DNA of 64,000 nucleotides. Origin: Chitinophaga filiformis (GTDB lineage Bacteria; Bacteroidota; Bacteroidia; Chitinophagales; Chitinophagaceae). Position numbers and translations under genes: made by a program. Below the pieces are notes generated by a model. The model ran no database searches. It saw only the letters and a list, made by a program, of their open reading frames with translations, and was not told where the DNA came from. Of this stretch, positions 18,611 through 28,600 are shown piece after piece. The DNA is taken from positions 423,158 to 487,157 of the forward strand of contig NZ_FNBN01000003.1 of assembly GCF_900102545.1 (NCBI RefSeq), written 5' to 3'. Each line of letters opens with the position of its first letter. Positions within the stretch are counted from its first letter, which is position 1.

Positions 18611-19789
18611 ATGGAAAAGCAGCTATCATTATCATTTGAGAATACCGCCATAGCTTTTGAATCAAAGACGGACAAGGCATTAAAAAAGGCTGACTTCCTG
18701 TTTAGCAGCATTGGCAAGCCCTGGTTGGTGAAATTAGGGGCTACGGTAACGCCATTGGCGCTGAAACTGGGATTGCCTATTAAAGGACTGATCCGTAATA
18801 CCATTTTCAGCCAGTTTTGTGGAGGAGAAAGTCTGCAGGAAGCAGCAGCCGCAGCCACTGTGTTAGGGAAGTTTCACGTAGGAGTAGTGCTGGACTATGG
18901 GGTGGAAGCCATGGAAGGGGAAGAAAACTATGATCACGCTGTACCTGAATTCATCCGCGCTATCGAATACGCGGCAGGTAATCACAATATTCCGTTCATT
19001 GCTATTAAAGTAACCGGCTTTGCCCGTTTCAGCCTGCTGGAAAAGATCCACAGCGGGGAGACACTGACGCAGGAGGAAGTGGCAGAATATGGCCGTGTAA
19101 GGAACCGTATTCTATCCATTGCCACTGCAGCTGCCCAGCACAAGATAGGATTGCTGATAGATGCAGAAGAGTCCTGGATCCAGCAGCCGGTAGACGACCT
19201 GGCAGATGAGCTGATGGCACAGTTTAATAAAGAACAGGTAATTGTATATAATACGTTCCAGATGTATCGCCATGACAGGCTGGCTTTCCTGAAGAAATCC
19301 TTCGAAAAGGCACAACAGCAAGGATACCTGCTGGGAGCCAAGCTGGTAAGGGGCGCCTATATGGAGAAAGAGCGTAAACGGGCAGAAGAGATGGGATATC
19401 CTTCTCCGATCCAGCCAAATAAGGAAGCAACTGACAGGGATTATGACGCTGCTGTGAGATTCTGCATGGAACGTGTGGATAAACTGGCTGTATTTGTTGG
19501 TACACATAATGAACAGAGCAGCATGCTGGCGGCCAGCCTTTTACATCAGCAGGAACTGCCGCATGACCATTCACATGTCAGCTTCTCCCAGTTGCTGGGT
19601 ATGAGCGATAATATCACCTTCAACCTGGCCCATGCCGGTTATCATGTTTCCAAATACCTGCCTTATGGTCCGGTGAAAGATGTAATGCCGTACCTGCTGC
19701 GCAGGGCACAGGAGAATACTTCCATTTCCGGACAAATGGGACGGGAACTGGGATTGATCCGCCGGGAAATGAAGCGGAGAGGGATATAG
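18611..19789 (+). CDS. Proline dehydrogenase (PRODH)
   Basis: A 392-residue flavoenzyme oxidising L-proline to pyrroline-5-carboxylate, as a monofunctional protein rather than fused PutA. Motifs include KVTGFARFSLLEKI, LLIDAEESWIQQP, YNTFQMYRHDRL, the substrate/FAD region GAKLVRGAYMEKERKRA, FVGTHNEQSS and the C-terminal YLPYGPVKDVMPYLLRRAQEN. ATG 18611 is chosen because the consensus promoter ends 6 nt upstream, which excludes the in-frame ATG at 18575. The second enzyme of the pathway (P5C dehydrogenase) is not in the window. Confidence 0.95.
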   Translation: MEKQLSLSFENTAIAFESKTDKALKKADFLFSSIGKPWLVKLGATVTPLALKLGLPIKGLIRNTIFSQFCGGESLQEAAAAATVLGKFHVGVVLDYGVEAMEGEENYDHAVPEFIRAIEYAAGNHNIPFIAIKVTGFARFSLLEKIHSGETLTQEEVAEYGRVRNRILSIATAAAQHKIGLLIDAEESWIQQPVDDLADELMAQFNKEQVIVYNTFQMYRHDRLAFLKKSFEKAQQQGYLLGAKLVRGAYMEKERKRAEEMGYPSPIQPNKEATDRDYDAAVRFCMERVDKLAVFVGTHNEQSSMLAASLLHQQELPHDHSHVSFSQLLGMSDNITFNLAHAGYHVSKYLPYGPVKDVMPYLLRRAQENTSISGQMGRELGLIRREMKRRGI

Positions 19790-19825
19790 GGATTATCCTA
19801 ACACAAGTCATTCGTAGATATACAC

Positions 19826-19868
19826 TGCGTTTCATAACAGTCAGACTACTGTTGTGAAACGCATTTTT
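19826..19868 (+). terminator. Terminator after proline dehydrogenase
   Basis: A 16-bp stem with one G-U pair: TGCGTTTCATAACAGT (19826-19841) and ACTGTTGTGAAACGCA (19848-19863), loop of 6, then TTTTT. Confidence 0.85.
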
Positions 19869-19908
19869 GTGTTGAGGCTTATTGACATCCGGTGAATAAT
19901 TCATTCGG

Positions 19909-19936
19909 TTGAAGTAAGGACAAATTCGTTACTTTG
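19909..19936 (+). promoter_or_regulatory. Probable promoter of thyA
   Basis: TTG at 19909-19911, 17 nt, then TTACTTTG (19929-19936), one mismatch to TAnnTTTG. The thyA ATG comes 5 nt later, again pointing to a leaderless or near-leaderless mRNA. Confidence 0.55.
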
Positions 19937-19941
19937 CTCCC

Positions 19942-20736
19942 ATGGAACAATACCTTCAATTACTCCAACATATTATAGATCAGGGAGCTGTGAAAACCGA
20001 CCGGACTGGTACCGGTACCACAAGCTGCTTTGGTGCACAGTTAAGATTTGATCTGCAGAAAGGATTTCCGCTGGTTACTACAAAAAAACTGCACCTGAAA
20101 TCCATTATTTATGAGCTGTTATGGTTTCTGAACGGGGATACTAATATTAAGTACCTGAAAGACCATGGAGTAAGCATCTGGGACGAGTGGGCGGACGAAA
20201 ATGGAGACCTGGGCCCTGTTTACGGCAAACAATGGCGTAGCTGGGAAACAAAGGACGGCCGTGTCATTGACCAGATCAGCGAAGCAGTAAAGACCATTAA
20301 GAACAATCCGGACTCCCGCAGGATCATTGTAAATGCCTGGAATGTGGGTGACCTGCCTGATATGGCATTAAGTCCCTGCCATTGCCTGTTCCAGTTCTAT
20401 GTGGCCAATGGCCGACTGAGCTGCCAGCTTTACCAGCGCAGCGCAGATGTATTCCTGGGAGTACCTTTTAACATTGCCTCATATGCTATCCTCACCATGA
20501 TGATGGCGCAGGTATGCGACCTGGAGCCGGGAGAGTTTATCCATACATTCGGCGACGTACACCTTTACAGCAATCATATGGAACAGGCTAAGCTGCAGCT
20601 GAGCCGTCAGCCGTTTGAACTGCCTACCTTGAAGATCAATCCGGCAGTGAAAGATATTTTCGGCTTCAAATTTGAAGATTTTGAGCTGTTGAATTATCAG
20701 CATCACCCGCATATCAAAGCGCCGGTAGCTGTATAA
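19942..20736 (+). CDS. thyA: Thymidylate synthase
   Basis: 264 residues, the standard length of bacterial ThyA, which methylates dUMP to dTMP using methylene-tetrahydrofolate. The catalytic cysteine lies in [13 protein letters not shown]. The arginine pair in [13 protein letters not shown], the dUMP-binding [18 protein letters not shown] and the C-terminal [11 protein letters not shown] are all intact. It is followed 37 nt later by folA, which regenerates tetrahydrofolate from the dihydrofolate that ThyA makes, so the two form a functional operon. Confidence 0.98.
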   Translation: MEQYLQLLQHIIDQGAVKTDRTGTGTTSCFGAQLRFDLQKGFPLVTTKKLHLKSIIYELLWFLNGDTNIKYLKDHGVSIWDEWADENGDLGPVYGKQWRSWETKDGRVIDQISEAVKTIKNNPDSRRIIVNAWNVGDLPDMALSPCHCLFQFYVANGRLSCQLYQRSADVFLGVPFNIASYAILTMMMAQVCDLEPGEFIHTFGDVHLYSNHMEQAKLQLSRQPFELPTLKINPAVKDIFGFKFEDFELLNYQHHPHIKAPVAV

Positions 20737-20773
20737 AGGATGGTACTTATTCTGAATCTTAAATGTTTACTAC

Positions 20774-21268
20774 TTGACACTTTCTATAATAGTTGCGGCT
20801 TCCGAAAACAATGTAATCGGCATCAATAATCATCTACCCTGGCATTTACCGGTTGATATGAAGTATTTTAAGGACACGACGATGGGTAAGCCTATTGTAA
20901 TGGGGCGTAAATCTTTCGAGGAGTTGGGACGCGTGCTGCCGGGAAGACCTAACATCATGATCACCCGCCAGCAGGGTTATACTGCTGAAGGCCTGTACGT
21001 GGTACCTTCCCTGGAAGCAGGTATTGAAAAAGCGAAGACATTCGGAACAGAGGAAATCTTCATTACCGGCGGAGGTGAGATCTTTAAAATGGCGCTTCCC
21101 ATTATAGACAGGTTGTATCTTACACGTGTGCACGCAGAAGTTACCGGCGATACTTATTTCCCCGAGTTTGATCCGAGAGGATGGAAGCTGGTGAAAAATG
21201 AGCGTCATGAAAAAGATGAAAAGCATGCGTATGCGTTGACCTTCCAGGTCTGGGAAAGAGAGAAATAA
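20774..21268 (+). CDS. folA: Dihydrofolate reductase, TTG start
   Basis: 164-residue DHFR: SIIVAASENNVIGINNHLPWHLPVDMKYFKDTT holds the substrate-binding segment and the catalytic acidic residue (Asp in LPVDMKYF), followed by PIVMGRKSFEELGRVLPGRPNIMITRQ and the NADPH-binding ITGGGEIFKMALP. There is no ATG between the upstream in-frame stop (20753) and the conserved SIIVAASENN, so TTG at 20774 is the start. A four-codon ORF (ATG 20763) ends with a TGA that overlaps this TTG. Confidence 0.96.
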   Translation: MTLSIIVAASENNVIGINNHLPWHLPVDMKYFKDTTMGKPIVMGRKSFEELGRVLPGRPNIMITRQQGYTAEGLYVVPSLEAGIEKAKTFGTEEIFITGGGEIFKMALPIIDRLYLTRVHAEVTGDTYFPEFDPRGWKLVKNERHEKDEKHAYALTFQVWEREK

Positions 21269-21300
21269 AACACCTCCAAATAGGAGATTGTAATAAAGAA

Positions 21301-21337
21301 AAAGGGGCTGACTGTCTGACAGTCGGCCCCTTTTTTA
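21301..21337. terminator. Strong bidirectional terminator between folA and dnaG
   Basis: A 15-bp stem: AAAGGGGCTGACTGT (21301-21315) and ACAGTCGGCCCCTTT (21319-21333) with one wobble and a 3-nt loop. T-tracts lie on the right side and, for the opposite strand, on the left (AAAGAAAAAG). It serves the convergent folA and dnaG genes. Confidence 0.9.
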
Positions 21338-21379
21338 TACATAACCGTGAATGCGTTTTTTGTCTGAAATTTTGATAGT

Positions 21380-21415
21380 GCTTCTTCGACGCTAAAAGGT
21401 CGCTTCTTCGACGCT
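21380..21415. repeat. Two copies of a 14-bp direct repeat
   Basis: GCTTCTTCGACGCT occurs at 21380-21393 and 21402-21415, a 22-bp spacing, in the region between the folA terminator and the dnaG stop. No function is evident. Confidence 0.6.
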
Positions 21416-21558
21416 TGTTCGACCGATATAGGAACAAGGATTGTTATCGTATCCCGGATACGCCGGAAATCCTACCTAAGTTACTGATTTTTAATTGTAT
21501 ATTCTCATTTGGCAAGAAATAAAATGTCCGGATCCACCAGGTGTCATTTTGGCGCAAA

Positions 21559-23538
21559 TTATTTGAATACAACCGTTCCGAGCCCCTTTGTCAACTCGGA
21601 TTCCAGTTGTTTCAGGTGAATATTCATCTGCATACACTTGATCTGCTCATCCATTTCGGTAGACCGTTCTAATTCCTGTTGATTTTCAATGATCATTTTA
21701 CGGATCTTCCTCAGAATGAGATAGTTGGTCGTAGAGATCGTATCCTTCAGATAGGCATTGTCGCCATAAACTGTATCTATCTCGAATTTGTCCTTCCAGG
21801 CAGTACTCAGTTCAGCTTCTTTATCTTCCATAATAGCCACCACCATACTCGCAACATCCTGGTCACTATGATAAAGGAACCATTTTTTATCGGGCAGGCT
21901 ATCCTGGTCGTACATGTCTTTGTATTCCCTTAAGATCCTTTTTACCAGTTCATTGTCTGCCAGCGATTCAAAATCGTAAGGGAGATGGAAGATGTAGTCG
22001 GCCACAGAGCTTTTATCTTCCTCACTGAAAGGTTTGTCGCCGAAACGCAGCAGTATCTTTATCAGTTCCCTCTCCTGTTTCTCATCCGGATTGAAGAAGT
22101 TAACAGCCGGCTCTCCACCATTCTCCATGGCCTCCATGGCGGCAATAGCTTCCGGAGAGAGGTCATCGTCCATAGGTGGAGCGGCAGCGGCATTATCCCT
22201 GGCCTGCTGGTTCTCTTTTTTCTGAAAACGCTCACGGATGAACTTATTCACCAGGTTAATTAATCCCTGCTCATCGATTTTCAGTACCTGGCTGCACTGG
22301 CGGATATAGTCCTGCTGACGGGTAAAATCTTCCGTTTTGTCGATCTTGGAGATAGTCTCCGCAATCTCATTTACGAGCTGTGATTTACGGTTGCTGTCAT
22401 TACCTGCATCCTGCATGGAGATCTGCAGTTTGAACAGCACGAAATCCTGTTTATTACTGGCAATAAACTCACGGAAGGCATCTGCTCCTATCTTCTGTAC
22501 ATAGCTATCGGGGTCTTCCTTATCGGGAATTAAAACCAGCTTTACGTTCAAACCTTCCTCGATTGCCATATCAAGCCCTCTCAGGGCGGCCTTGATACCG
22601 GCATTATCCCCGTCGAAGAGGATGGTCAGGTTGTTCGTATATTTTTTGATCAGCCGGAGCTGGTGTTGCGTCAGGGAAGTACCACTGGATGCCACCACAT
22701 TCTCAATGCCCGCCTGGTGGAGGGAGATCACATCTGTATATCCTTCTACCAGCAGACATTCGTTCAGTTTGTCAATGGCGTGCCGGGCGAAGTAGGTACC
22801 ATACAGTACTCTGTTCTTTACATAGATCTCGTTTTCCGGTGAGTTGATGTATTTGGGGGCGCGGTCGTTCTTGACAAGAATACGCGCACCAAATCCCAGT
22901 ACCTTACCACTCTGGTTATGGATAGGAAAGATCACACGGCCACGGTAGTTGTCTCCCGGCTGCTCATTCCTGACGGTGACCAGTCCCGTCTTTTGGAGGT
23001 ATTCCAGGTTATAACCTTTGCCCAGGGCTGCTTTAGTAAAGGCATCCCAGGTATTCAGGCTGTAGCCCAGCTGGAATTTACGGATGGTCTCCTGGGTAAA
23101 ACCACGCTCTTCGAAGTAGCTGAGACCTACGTTCTGACCTTCTTCGGTATTAAAAAGGGTATTGGAAAAGTATTCACGGGCGAAGCTATTGATGATGTAG
23201 AGGCTGTCTGCCATCATCTGCTGCTGTCTGGCTTCAGGACTTACCTCTGTTTCCTCAATAGGTACATCATATTTCTGTGCCAGCCAGCGTAAAGCTTCCA
23301 CATAGGAATACTTTTCATGTTCCATCAGGAACTTGATGGCATTACCGCTCTGGCCGCAACCGAAACATTTGAAGATTTCCTTGCTCGGGGTAACAGTGAA
23401 GGAGGGCGATTTCTCGTTATGGAACGGACACAGCCCTAAGTAGTTGGCACCCCGCTTTTTAAGTTTCACGAAATTGCCCACTATCTCCACAATGTCAATC
23501 CGGCTGAGTATCTGTTGTATGGTATTCTGTGAAATCAA
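21559..23538 (-). CDS. dnaG: DNA primase, TTG start
   Basis: The 659-residue protein has the N-terminal CHC2 zinc-binding domain (CPFHNEKSPSFTV...CFGCGQSGN, about residues 38-65), the catalytic core with RGRVIFPIHNQSGKVLGFGAR, and a Toprim domain (LLVEGYTDVISLHQAG, then ILFDGDNAGIKAA). A C-terminal helicase-binding region follows. It makes RNA primers at the replication fork. The codon before MISQNT is TTG with an in-frame TAA two codons upstream (TAA GCG CCA TTG), so TTG at 23538 is the start. A TAAGTTTG -7 box sits 19 nt upstream. Confidence 0.97.
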   Translation of the reverse strand: MISQNTIQQILSRIDIVEIVGNFVKLKKRGANYLGLCPFHNEKSPSFTVTPSKEIFKCFGCGQSGNAIKFLMEHEKYSYVEALRWLAQKYDVPIEETEVSPEARQQQMMADSLYIINSFAREYFSNTLFNTEEGQNVGLSYFEERGFTQETIRKFQLGYSLNTWDAFTKAALGKGYNLEYLQKTGLVTVRNEQPGDNYRGRVIFPIHNQSGKVLGFGARILVKNDRAPKYINSPENEIYVKNRVLYGTYFARHAIDKLNECLLVEGYTDVISLHQAGIENVVASSGTSLTQHQLRLIKKYTNNLTILFDGDNAGIKAALRGLDMAIEEGLNVKLVLIPDKEDPDSYVQKIGADAFREFIASNKQDFVLFKLQISMQDAGNDSNRKSQLVNEIAETISKIDKTEDFTRQQDYIRQCSQVLKIDEQGLINLVNKFIRERFQKKENQQARDNAAAAPPMDDDLSPEAIAAMEAMENGGEPAVNFFNPDEKQERELIKILLRFGDKPFSEEDKSSVADYIFHLPYDFESLADNELVKRILREYKDMYDQDSLPDKKWFLYHSDQDVASMVVAIMEDKEAELSTAWKDKFEIDTVYGDNAYLKDTISTTNYLILRKIRKMIIENQQELERSTEMDEQIKCMQMNIHLKQLESELTKGLGTVVFK

Positions 23539-23925
23539 TGGCGCTTAATTCAGACTGCAAACTTAAATAAATTTCAGCGCTTGACCGGGCTGCCATCATA
23601 CATTGTTGCCCGAACCCCATCTGCAGGGCTGATACACTACTGAAAAAAATAGTATTGCAGGGACTGAGCTTTCAGCGTTGCCCGCGGAGTTGCCACCGGA
23701 TCGTTATTACCAATAACAATACACGTAAAGTACCGTTGATGCTGCAATAGACAGTGCTGCCTGATAGTATTATCGGAAGGATCTTTTTCATTCAGGATAG
23801 ATGATGTTAAAAAAACATCTCCCTTGGATAATTTACCATTTATTTAAAATAGTATCATGATCTAATTTTAGACAACACGTTTTAAAAAAACTAAAACAGC
23901 ACTTACAAAGAGGGGGATCTGAACA
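23539..23925. other. Intergenic region between divergent dnaG and sigma factor genes
   Basis: 387 bp without a supported gene. It holds the dnaG -7 box and, near 23875, an A/T-rich stretch that could carry the sigma gene promoter (TAATTTTA at 23863-23870, one mismatch to the -7 consensus). Nothing else was recognised in either strand. Confidence 0.5.
23558..23565 (-). promoter_or_regulatory. -7 promoter element of dnaG
   Basis: TAAGTTTG on the minus strand matches TAnnTTTG exactly; no clear TTG is found at the -33 position. The predicted leader is only about 10-15 nt. Confidence 0.5.
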
Positions 23926-24522
23926 GTGTCCATGCATATTGTTAATAATGATCAACAGCTGGCTGCACGCCTACGCGACGGTGACCACAACGCTTTTAAA
24001 GAATTATATGCTGCCTATCATCAGCTATTATATAGCACAGCGTGTAAATATCTGAAAAGCACCACTGCTGCGGAGGATGCTGTACACGAAGTATTCGTGA
24101 AGGTATGGCTGCACCGTGAAGAGCTGGACCCTTCCCAGGGGGTACGCAATTTCCTCTTTAAATGCCTCAAGTTCCACGTACTGAACCTTATACGCGACCA
24201 TAAACGCAGTTTGTCCAAGCAATACGAACTGGTATATAATGCCAGCAGTGAACACCGCGACGCCGAATCTACCGTTATCTTTAATGACTATCGCAAAGTA
24301 GTGGACCACGCCATTAACAACCTCTCTGCCCAGAAGAAAAAGATCTTCCGCCTACGCTCCTACGAAGGACTCAGTAACGAGGAGGTAGCCCGGCAACTGG
24401 GATTGTCCATTAATACTGTCAAGTTTCAGTATGCACAGGCAAGCAAGGCCTTGAAACATGCATTAAAGATCATGATGAGTGCATTGCTTGGCCTGGCCTT
24501 CATCATTGTTATCTTTTCCTGA
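23926..24522 (+). CDS. ECF RNA polymerase sigma factor (second locus)
   Basis: The 198-residue product shows region 2 (AFKELYAAYHQLLYSTACKYL, AAEDAVHEVFVKVWLHRE) and region 4 (NLSAQKKKIFRLRSYEGLSNEEVARQLGLSINTVKFQ). It ends in a strongly hydrophobic helix (MMSALLGLAFIIVIFS) that could insert in the membrane. GTG 23926 is chosen because AGGGGGAT lies 7 nt upstream; ATG 23932 would be 13 nt away. It should be controlled by the FecR protein encoded 99 nt downstream and act on the following SusC/SusD genes. Confidence 0.92.
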   Translation: MSMHIVNNDQQLAARLRDGDHNAFKELYAAYHQLLYSTACKYLKSTTAAEDAVHEVFVKVWLHREELDPSQGVRNFLFKCLKFHVLNLIRDHKRSLSKQYELVYNASSEHRDAESTVIFNDYRKVVDHAINNLSAQKKKIFRLRSYEGLSNEEVARQLGLSINTVKFQYAQASKALKHALKIMMSALLGLAFIIVIFS

Positions 24523-24621
24523 AATTTTTTTTCAACGCATATAATACTTTTGATTTTCTCCGGTGTAGTATTATATAGAGCGTAACTTTTCATTTGTCAT
24601 ATTTTCATCGTAATCCACATT

Positions 24622-25602
24622 ATGGAGCAATTCGACCAAAGTCTGCTGCATAAATTTCAGCTTAACCAATGCACCCCTGAGGAGTATGAAAGGGTACTGG
24701 AATGGTTTACCACTCCTGCGGGAAGGGAATACCTGGATACTGTTATGACGCAGGATCTTGATACGGCAAAGCCGGATATCATGATGTCCTCATTACAGTC
24801 GGAGGAGCTTTACCAGCGTATCTTGGATACTACCGGTCAGGAACAATCACATCATCGCAGGCCAGGTTGGTTTACAGGTCTCAAAGTGGCTGCTATACTA
24901 TCTGGTACTTTAATGCTTGCTTACGGTGGATGGAGAGTTTATAATCATCATCGCAACACCATTATTCAGACAGCTTATGGGGAAGTACGCACTGTAGTCC
25001 TGCCGGATCAGTCGGAAGTTACCCTGAATGGTAACAGTACCCTGCGTTATGTCAACAACTGGGAGGGTTCCGGAGATCGGGAGGTATGGATTGAAGGAGA
25101 GGCATTCTTCTCTGTAAAACCATCAGCCGTACCCCGTTCATTCCAGGTACATACTGCCAGTAAAATGAATGTGGAAGTACTGGGTACCACTTTTAACCTG
25201 GTGGACCGTCACGGACGTATGCAGGTAGTACTGAATAGCGGAAAGGTGCGTCTGCACAGCAGCCGGACGCCGGAAGAAACAATCATCATGCAACCGGGAG
25301 ATCTGGTGGAATACAAAGAACAGGTACGTACAAAGGTGAAGAACCATATCAATACACAGCGTTATTCTTCCTGGAAAAGAAACAGTCTGCAATTCGAAAA
25401 TGCCAGCTTTGCTGAATTGGCGCAGCTGTTGGAAGATACTTATGGCGTATCTGTAGAGATAAGGGACACTTCATTATTACATCAGGAATTTACGGGTACA
25501 GTGCCCAGTCAGCAAATGGACATGCTGCTGGACGGACTTTCACAGCTTTTTCACCTGAAAGTTAGCCACGTCAACAATACCGTTATTATTGAGAAAGACT
25601 AA
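24622..25602 (+). CDS. FecR-family anti-sigma factor (second locus)
   Basis: 326 residues: a cytoplasmic helical N-terminus (about 1-85), a transmembrane segment (LKVAAILSGTLMLAYGGW), and a periplasmic FecR domain (YGEVRTVVLPDQSEVTLNGNS, VWIEGEAFFSV, NVEVLGTTFNLVDRHG). The C-terminal domain (FAELAQLLEDTYGVSVEI) should contact the STN domain of the receptor. It is followed 87 nt later by the SusC gene. Confidence 0.93.
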   Translation: MEQFDQSLLHKFQLNQCTPEEYERVLEWFTTPAGREYLDTVMTQDLDTAKPDIMMSSLQSEELYQRILDTTGQEQSHHRRPGWFTGLKVAAILSGTLMLAYGGWRVYNHHRNTIIQTAYGEVRTVVLPDQSEVTLNGNSTLRYVNNWEGSGDREVWIEGEAFFSVKPSAVPRSFQVHTASKMNVEVLGTTFNLVDRHGRMQVVLNSGKVRLHSSRTPEETIIMQPGDLVEYKEQVRTKVKNHINTQRYSSWKRNSLQFENASFAELAQLLEDTYGVSVEIRDTSLLHQEFTGTVPSQQMDMLLDGLSQLFHLKVSHVNNTVIIEKD

Positions 25603-25689
25603 TTAGAAAAACAATGCAGTACATACTGCAGACCGGTGTACAACGGAATGCAGGGACCGCAGCAGAGGTAATCACTCAAATTTAAATGT

Positions 25690-28600
25690 ATGAACAAGTT
25701 CATTAGTGCCTTTATGGCTGCTATGGGCATGGCATGTTATTGCAGTATGCCGGCAGATGCGCAGGACCTGGCAGCGCTGGGTAAACCTGTCAGCCCCTTC
25801 GAAAGATCACAGACTAAATCTTTGAAAAATGTGCTGGATGGGCTTGAAGTAAAATACAATGTACACTTCATGTACAAGAGCAATCTCGCAAAATTGCAAT
25901 TGTCACGTGTTGAAAACAACAAAACATCTTCCCTTGAGGAAGAACTGAAGAGTATCATCACTCCCAATAAACTCCGGTATAAAAAGATGGGAGAGGGCTT
26001 CTATATCATCTACTCACAGGATGATGAACCCACTGAGGCGCCTCCTGCCGGTAACCGGGAAAACACCGCTTCACAGGTACAGTCAGTGATGAATGCAGCG
26101 CCTCTTGCTGCTCCCGCTGCGATCACTGTAAAAGGTGTGGTGACCGACGATAACGGTCAGCCTTTGCCAGGTGTAACGGTACTGGTAAAAGGTACGTCGA
26201 ATGGTACTTCCACGGGTGTTGACGGTTCCTGGTCATTACAGGTGCCGAATGAAAATGCCGTGCTGGAATTTTCCTTCATCGGTTATACCAAACAGGAAGT
26301 AACCGTCGGCGGCCGCACGACCATTATGGTAAAAATGACGCAGGATGTTACCGCTATATCAGAAGTGGTGGTAGTGGCATATGGTACGCAGAAGAAAGTA
26401 AATGTTACCGGTGCCATTGCTGCTGTAGATGGTAAAGATGTGAACTGGAAACCGGTGGGACAGGTATCTGCTGCATTGCAGGGTGTGGCTTCCGGTGTGA
26501 CAGTTACTACCAGCAGCGGCCAACCTGGTTTAGACCAGGGTACAGTGCGTATCCGCGGTATCGGTACACTGAACAGCAATGATCCGCTGGTACTGGTAGA
26601 TGGTGTGCAGATGAACATGAATGATGTGGACGCAAATGATATTGCCTCCATCTCTGTACTGAAAGATGCGGCATCTTCTGCTATCTATGGGGTAAGAGCT
26701 GCAAATGGTGTGATCCTGATCACTACCAAAAGAGGCGCTTCCGGTAAAGCAAAGGTGAATTATTCCAACTACTTCGCATGGCAACGTCCGGCCCGTCTGG
26801 CTAAATACGTGGGCGCGAAAGACTTTATGAAACTGGTCAATCTTACTGCTGCCAACTCTGGTGGAAATCCTACCTATTCTGATGCGCAGATAGCTGCCTA
26901 CGACGACCCTAACCGTAATAAAGATCTGTACCCGGACAACTACTGGCTGGATGATGTACTGACAGGTAGCGGATTTCAGCAGGAGCATAGTCTCGGTGTA
27001 TCCGGTGGTACTGAAGATGTGAAATACCGTTTCTCTACCAACTACTTCGATCAGAAAGGTCTGATCTCTAACATGGACTTCAATCGTCTGACTGTTCGTC
27101 TGAACACGGACATCAATATCACGAAAAAGCTCTCCTTCAGCGCAGACATCGCAGCCAGACTGGGTGACAGGCAGGAGCCACAGGGTGCGTCCGGTTCCGC
27201 ATGGTATCAGTTCGGACAGGCTGCTGTTGTGAACCCTCTTTCTGTCAATAAATACTCAGATGGTACCTGGGCGCTCGTAAGAGGTGGGCAAAACCCTATC
27301 CGCCTTCAGGAAGAAGGTGGCCTGTACCAGTATAAAAGCAATCTCTTTACCGGCAACTTCAAAGCTGTTTACAACCTTGTAAAAGGCTTAAAGCTGACCG
27401 GCCTCGCATCCGTTAACTACCGATCAGACTATAACAGTTATCACGAGAAAGCACTGACTTATTTCACAGACTTCCCTACCAATGAAAAAACATTGACCCT
27501 GGGACAGAATACTGTAAAGAAGGCTTATCAGGGCTATTGGTTCAGGAACTATCAGGGACTGGCAGAATATACACACAGCTTCGGCAAACACAACTTTACA
27601 TTATTAGCGGGTGCTTCCCGTCTTACAGAAACTACTGATGACCTCAGCGGTTACAGGTCAAACATGCCTAATGGCAATATCGAGCAGATAGATGCGGGAG
27701 CTGCCGCAGGACAGATTGCTACCGGTAATACCACTGCGTATTCACTGGTATCTTTCTTCGGCAGATTGAATTATTCTTTCAATGATAAATACCTGTTTGA
27801 AGCAAACCTCCGTCGTGATGGTTCTTCCCGTTTTGCAGACGGTCAGAGATGGGGCATGTTCCCTTCTTTCTCAGCCGGCTGGCGTATCTCATCAGAGAGC
27901 TTTATGCAGGATGTGAAGTTCATCAACAACCTGAAGCTGCGTGGTTCATGGGGTGAACTGGGTAATGACGTGATCTTTGATGTGAACAAAACAAGCGTTA
28001 ACTACCCTTACCAGTCAGTATACTATTATAACAGTTATCCATTTGGTGGTACGCTGAATCCTACTGCAGGTATTCAGACTTATCCGAACTCTGGTCTGAC
28101 ATGGGAATCTACTGTAATGACCGATGTAGGTGTGGATGCGACAGTGTTCAGGAACCTGGATTTTTCCTTTGATTACTATAAGAAGAATACAAAAGATATC
28201 CTGCTGTATCTGCCTATTAATCCTTCTGTCGGTCTGGATCCTTCCGCACAGAATGCAGGTAAGGTAAGGAATACGGGATGGGAAGTGTCGCTGAACTATC
28301 GTGGAAAGCTGGGTGAACTGAACTATAATGTAGGTGGTAACCTCTCCGATGTGCGTAATGAAGTGGTGGATATCAAAAATACAGACGCTATCAAGAGAGA
28401 TAACAATTTCGTTTATACAGGTCTTGTTGTAGGACAGCCTATCAATGGCTTCTATGGTTACCAGGTGGAAGGTATCTTCCAGAATGCACAGCAGGTAGCA
28501 GGACACGCTACACAGCCGTTCCCGACTACTGGTCCCGGCGACTTCATATACAAAGATCAGAACAATGACAAGCAGATCAAGGAAGCATCTGTGAGTAACG

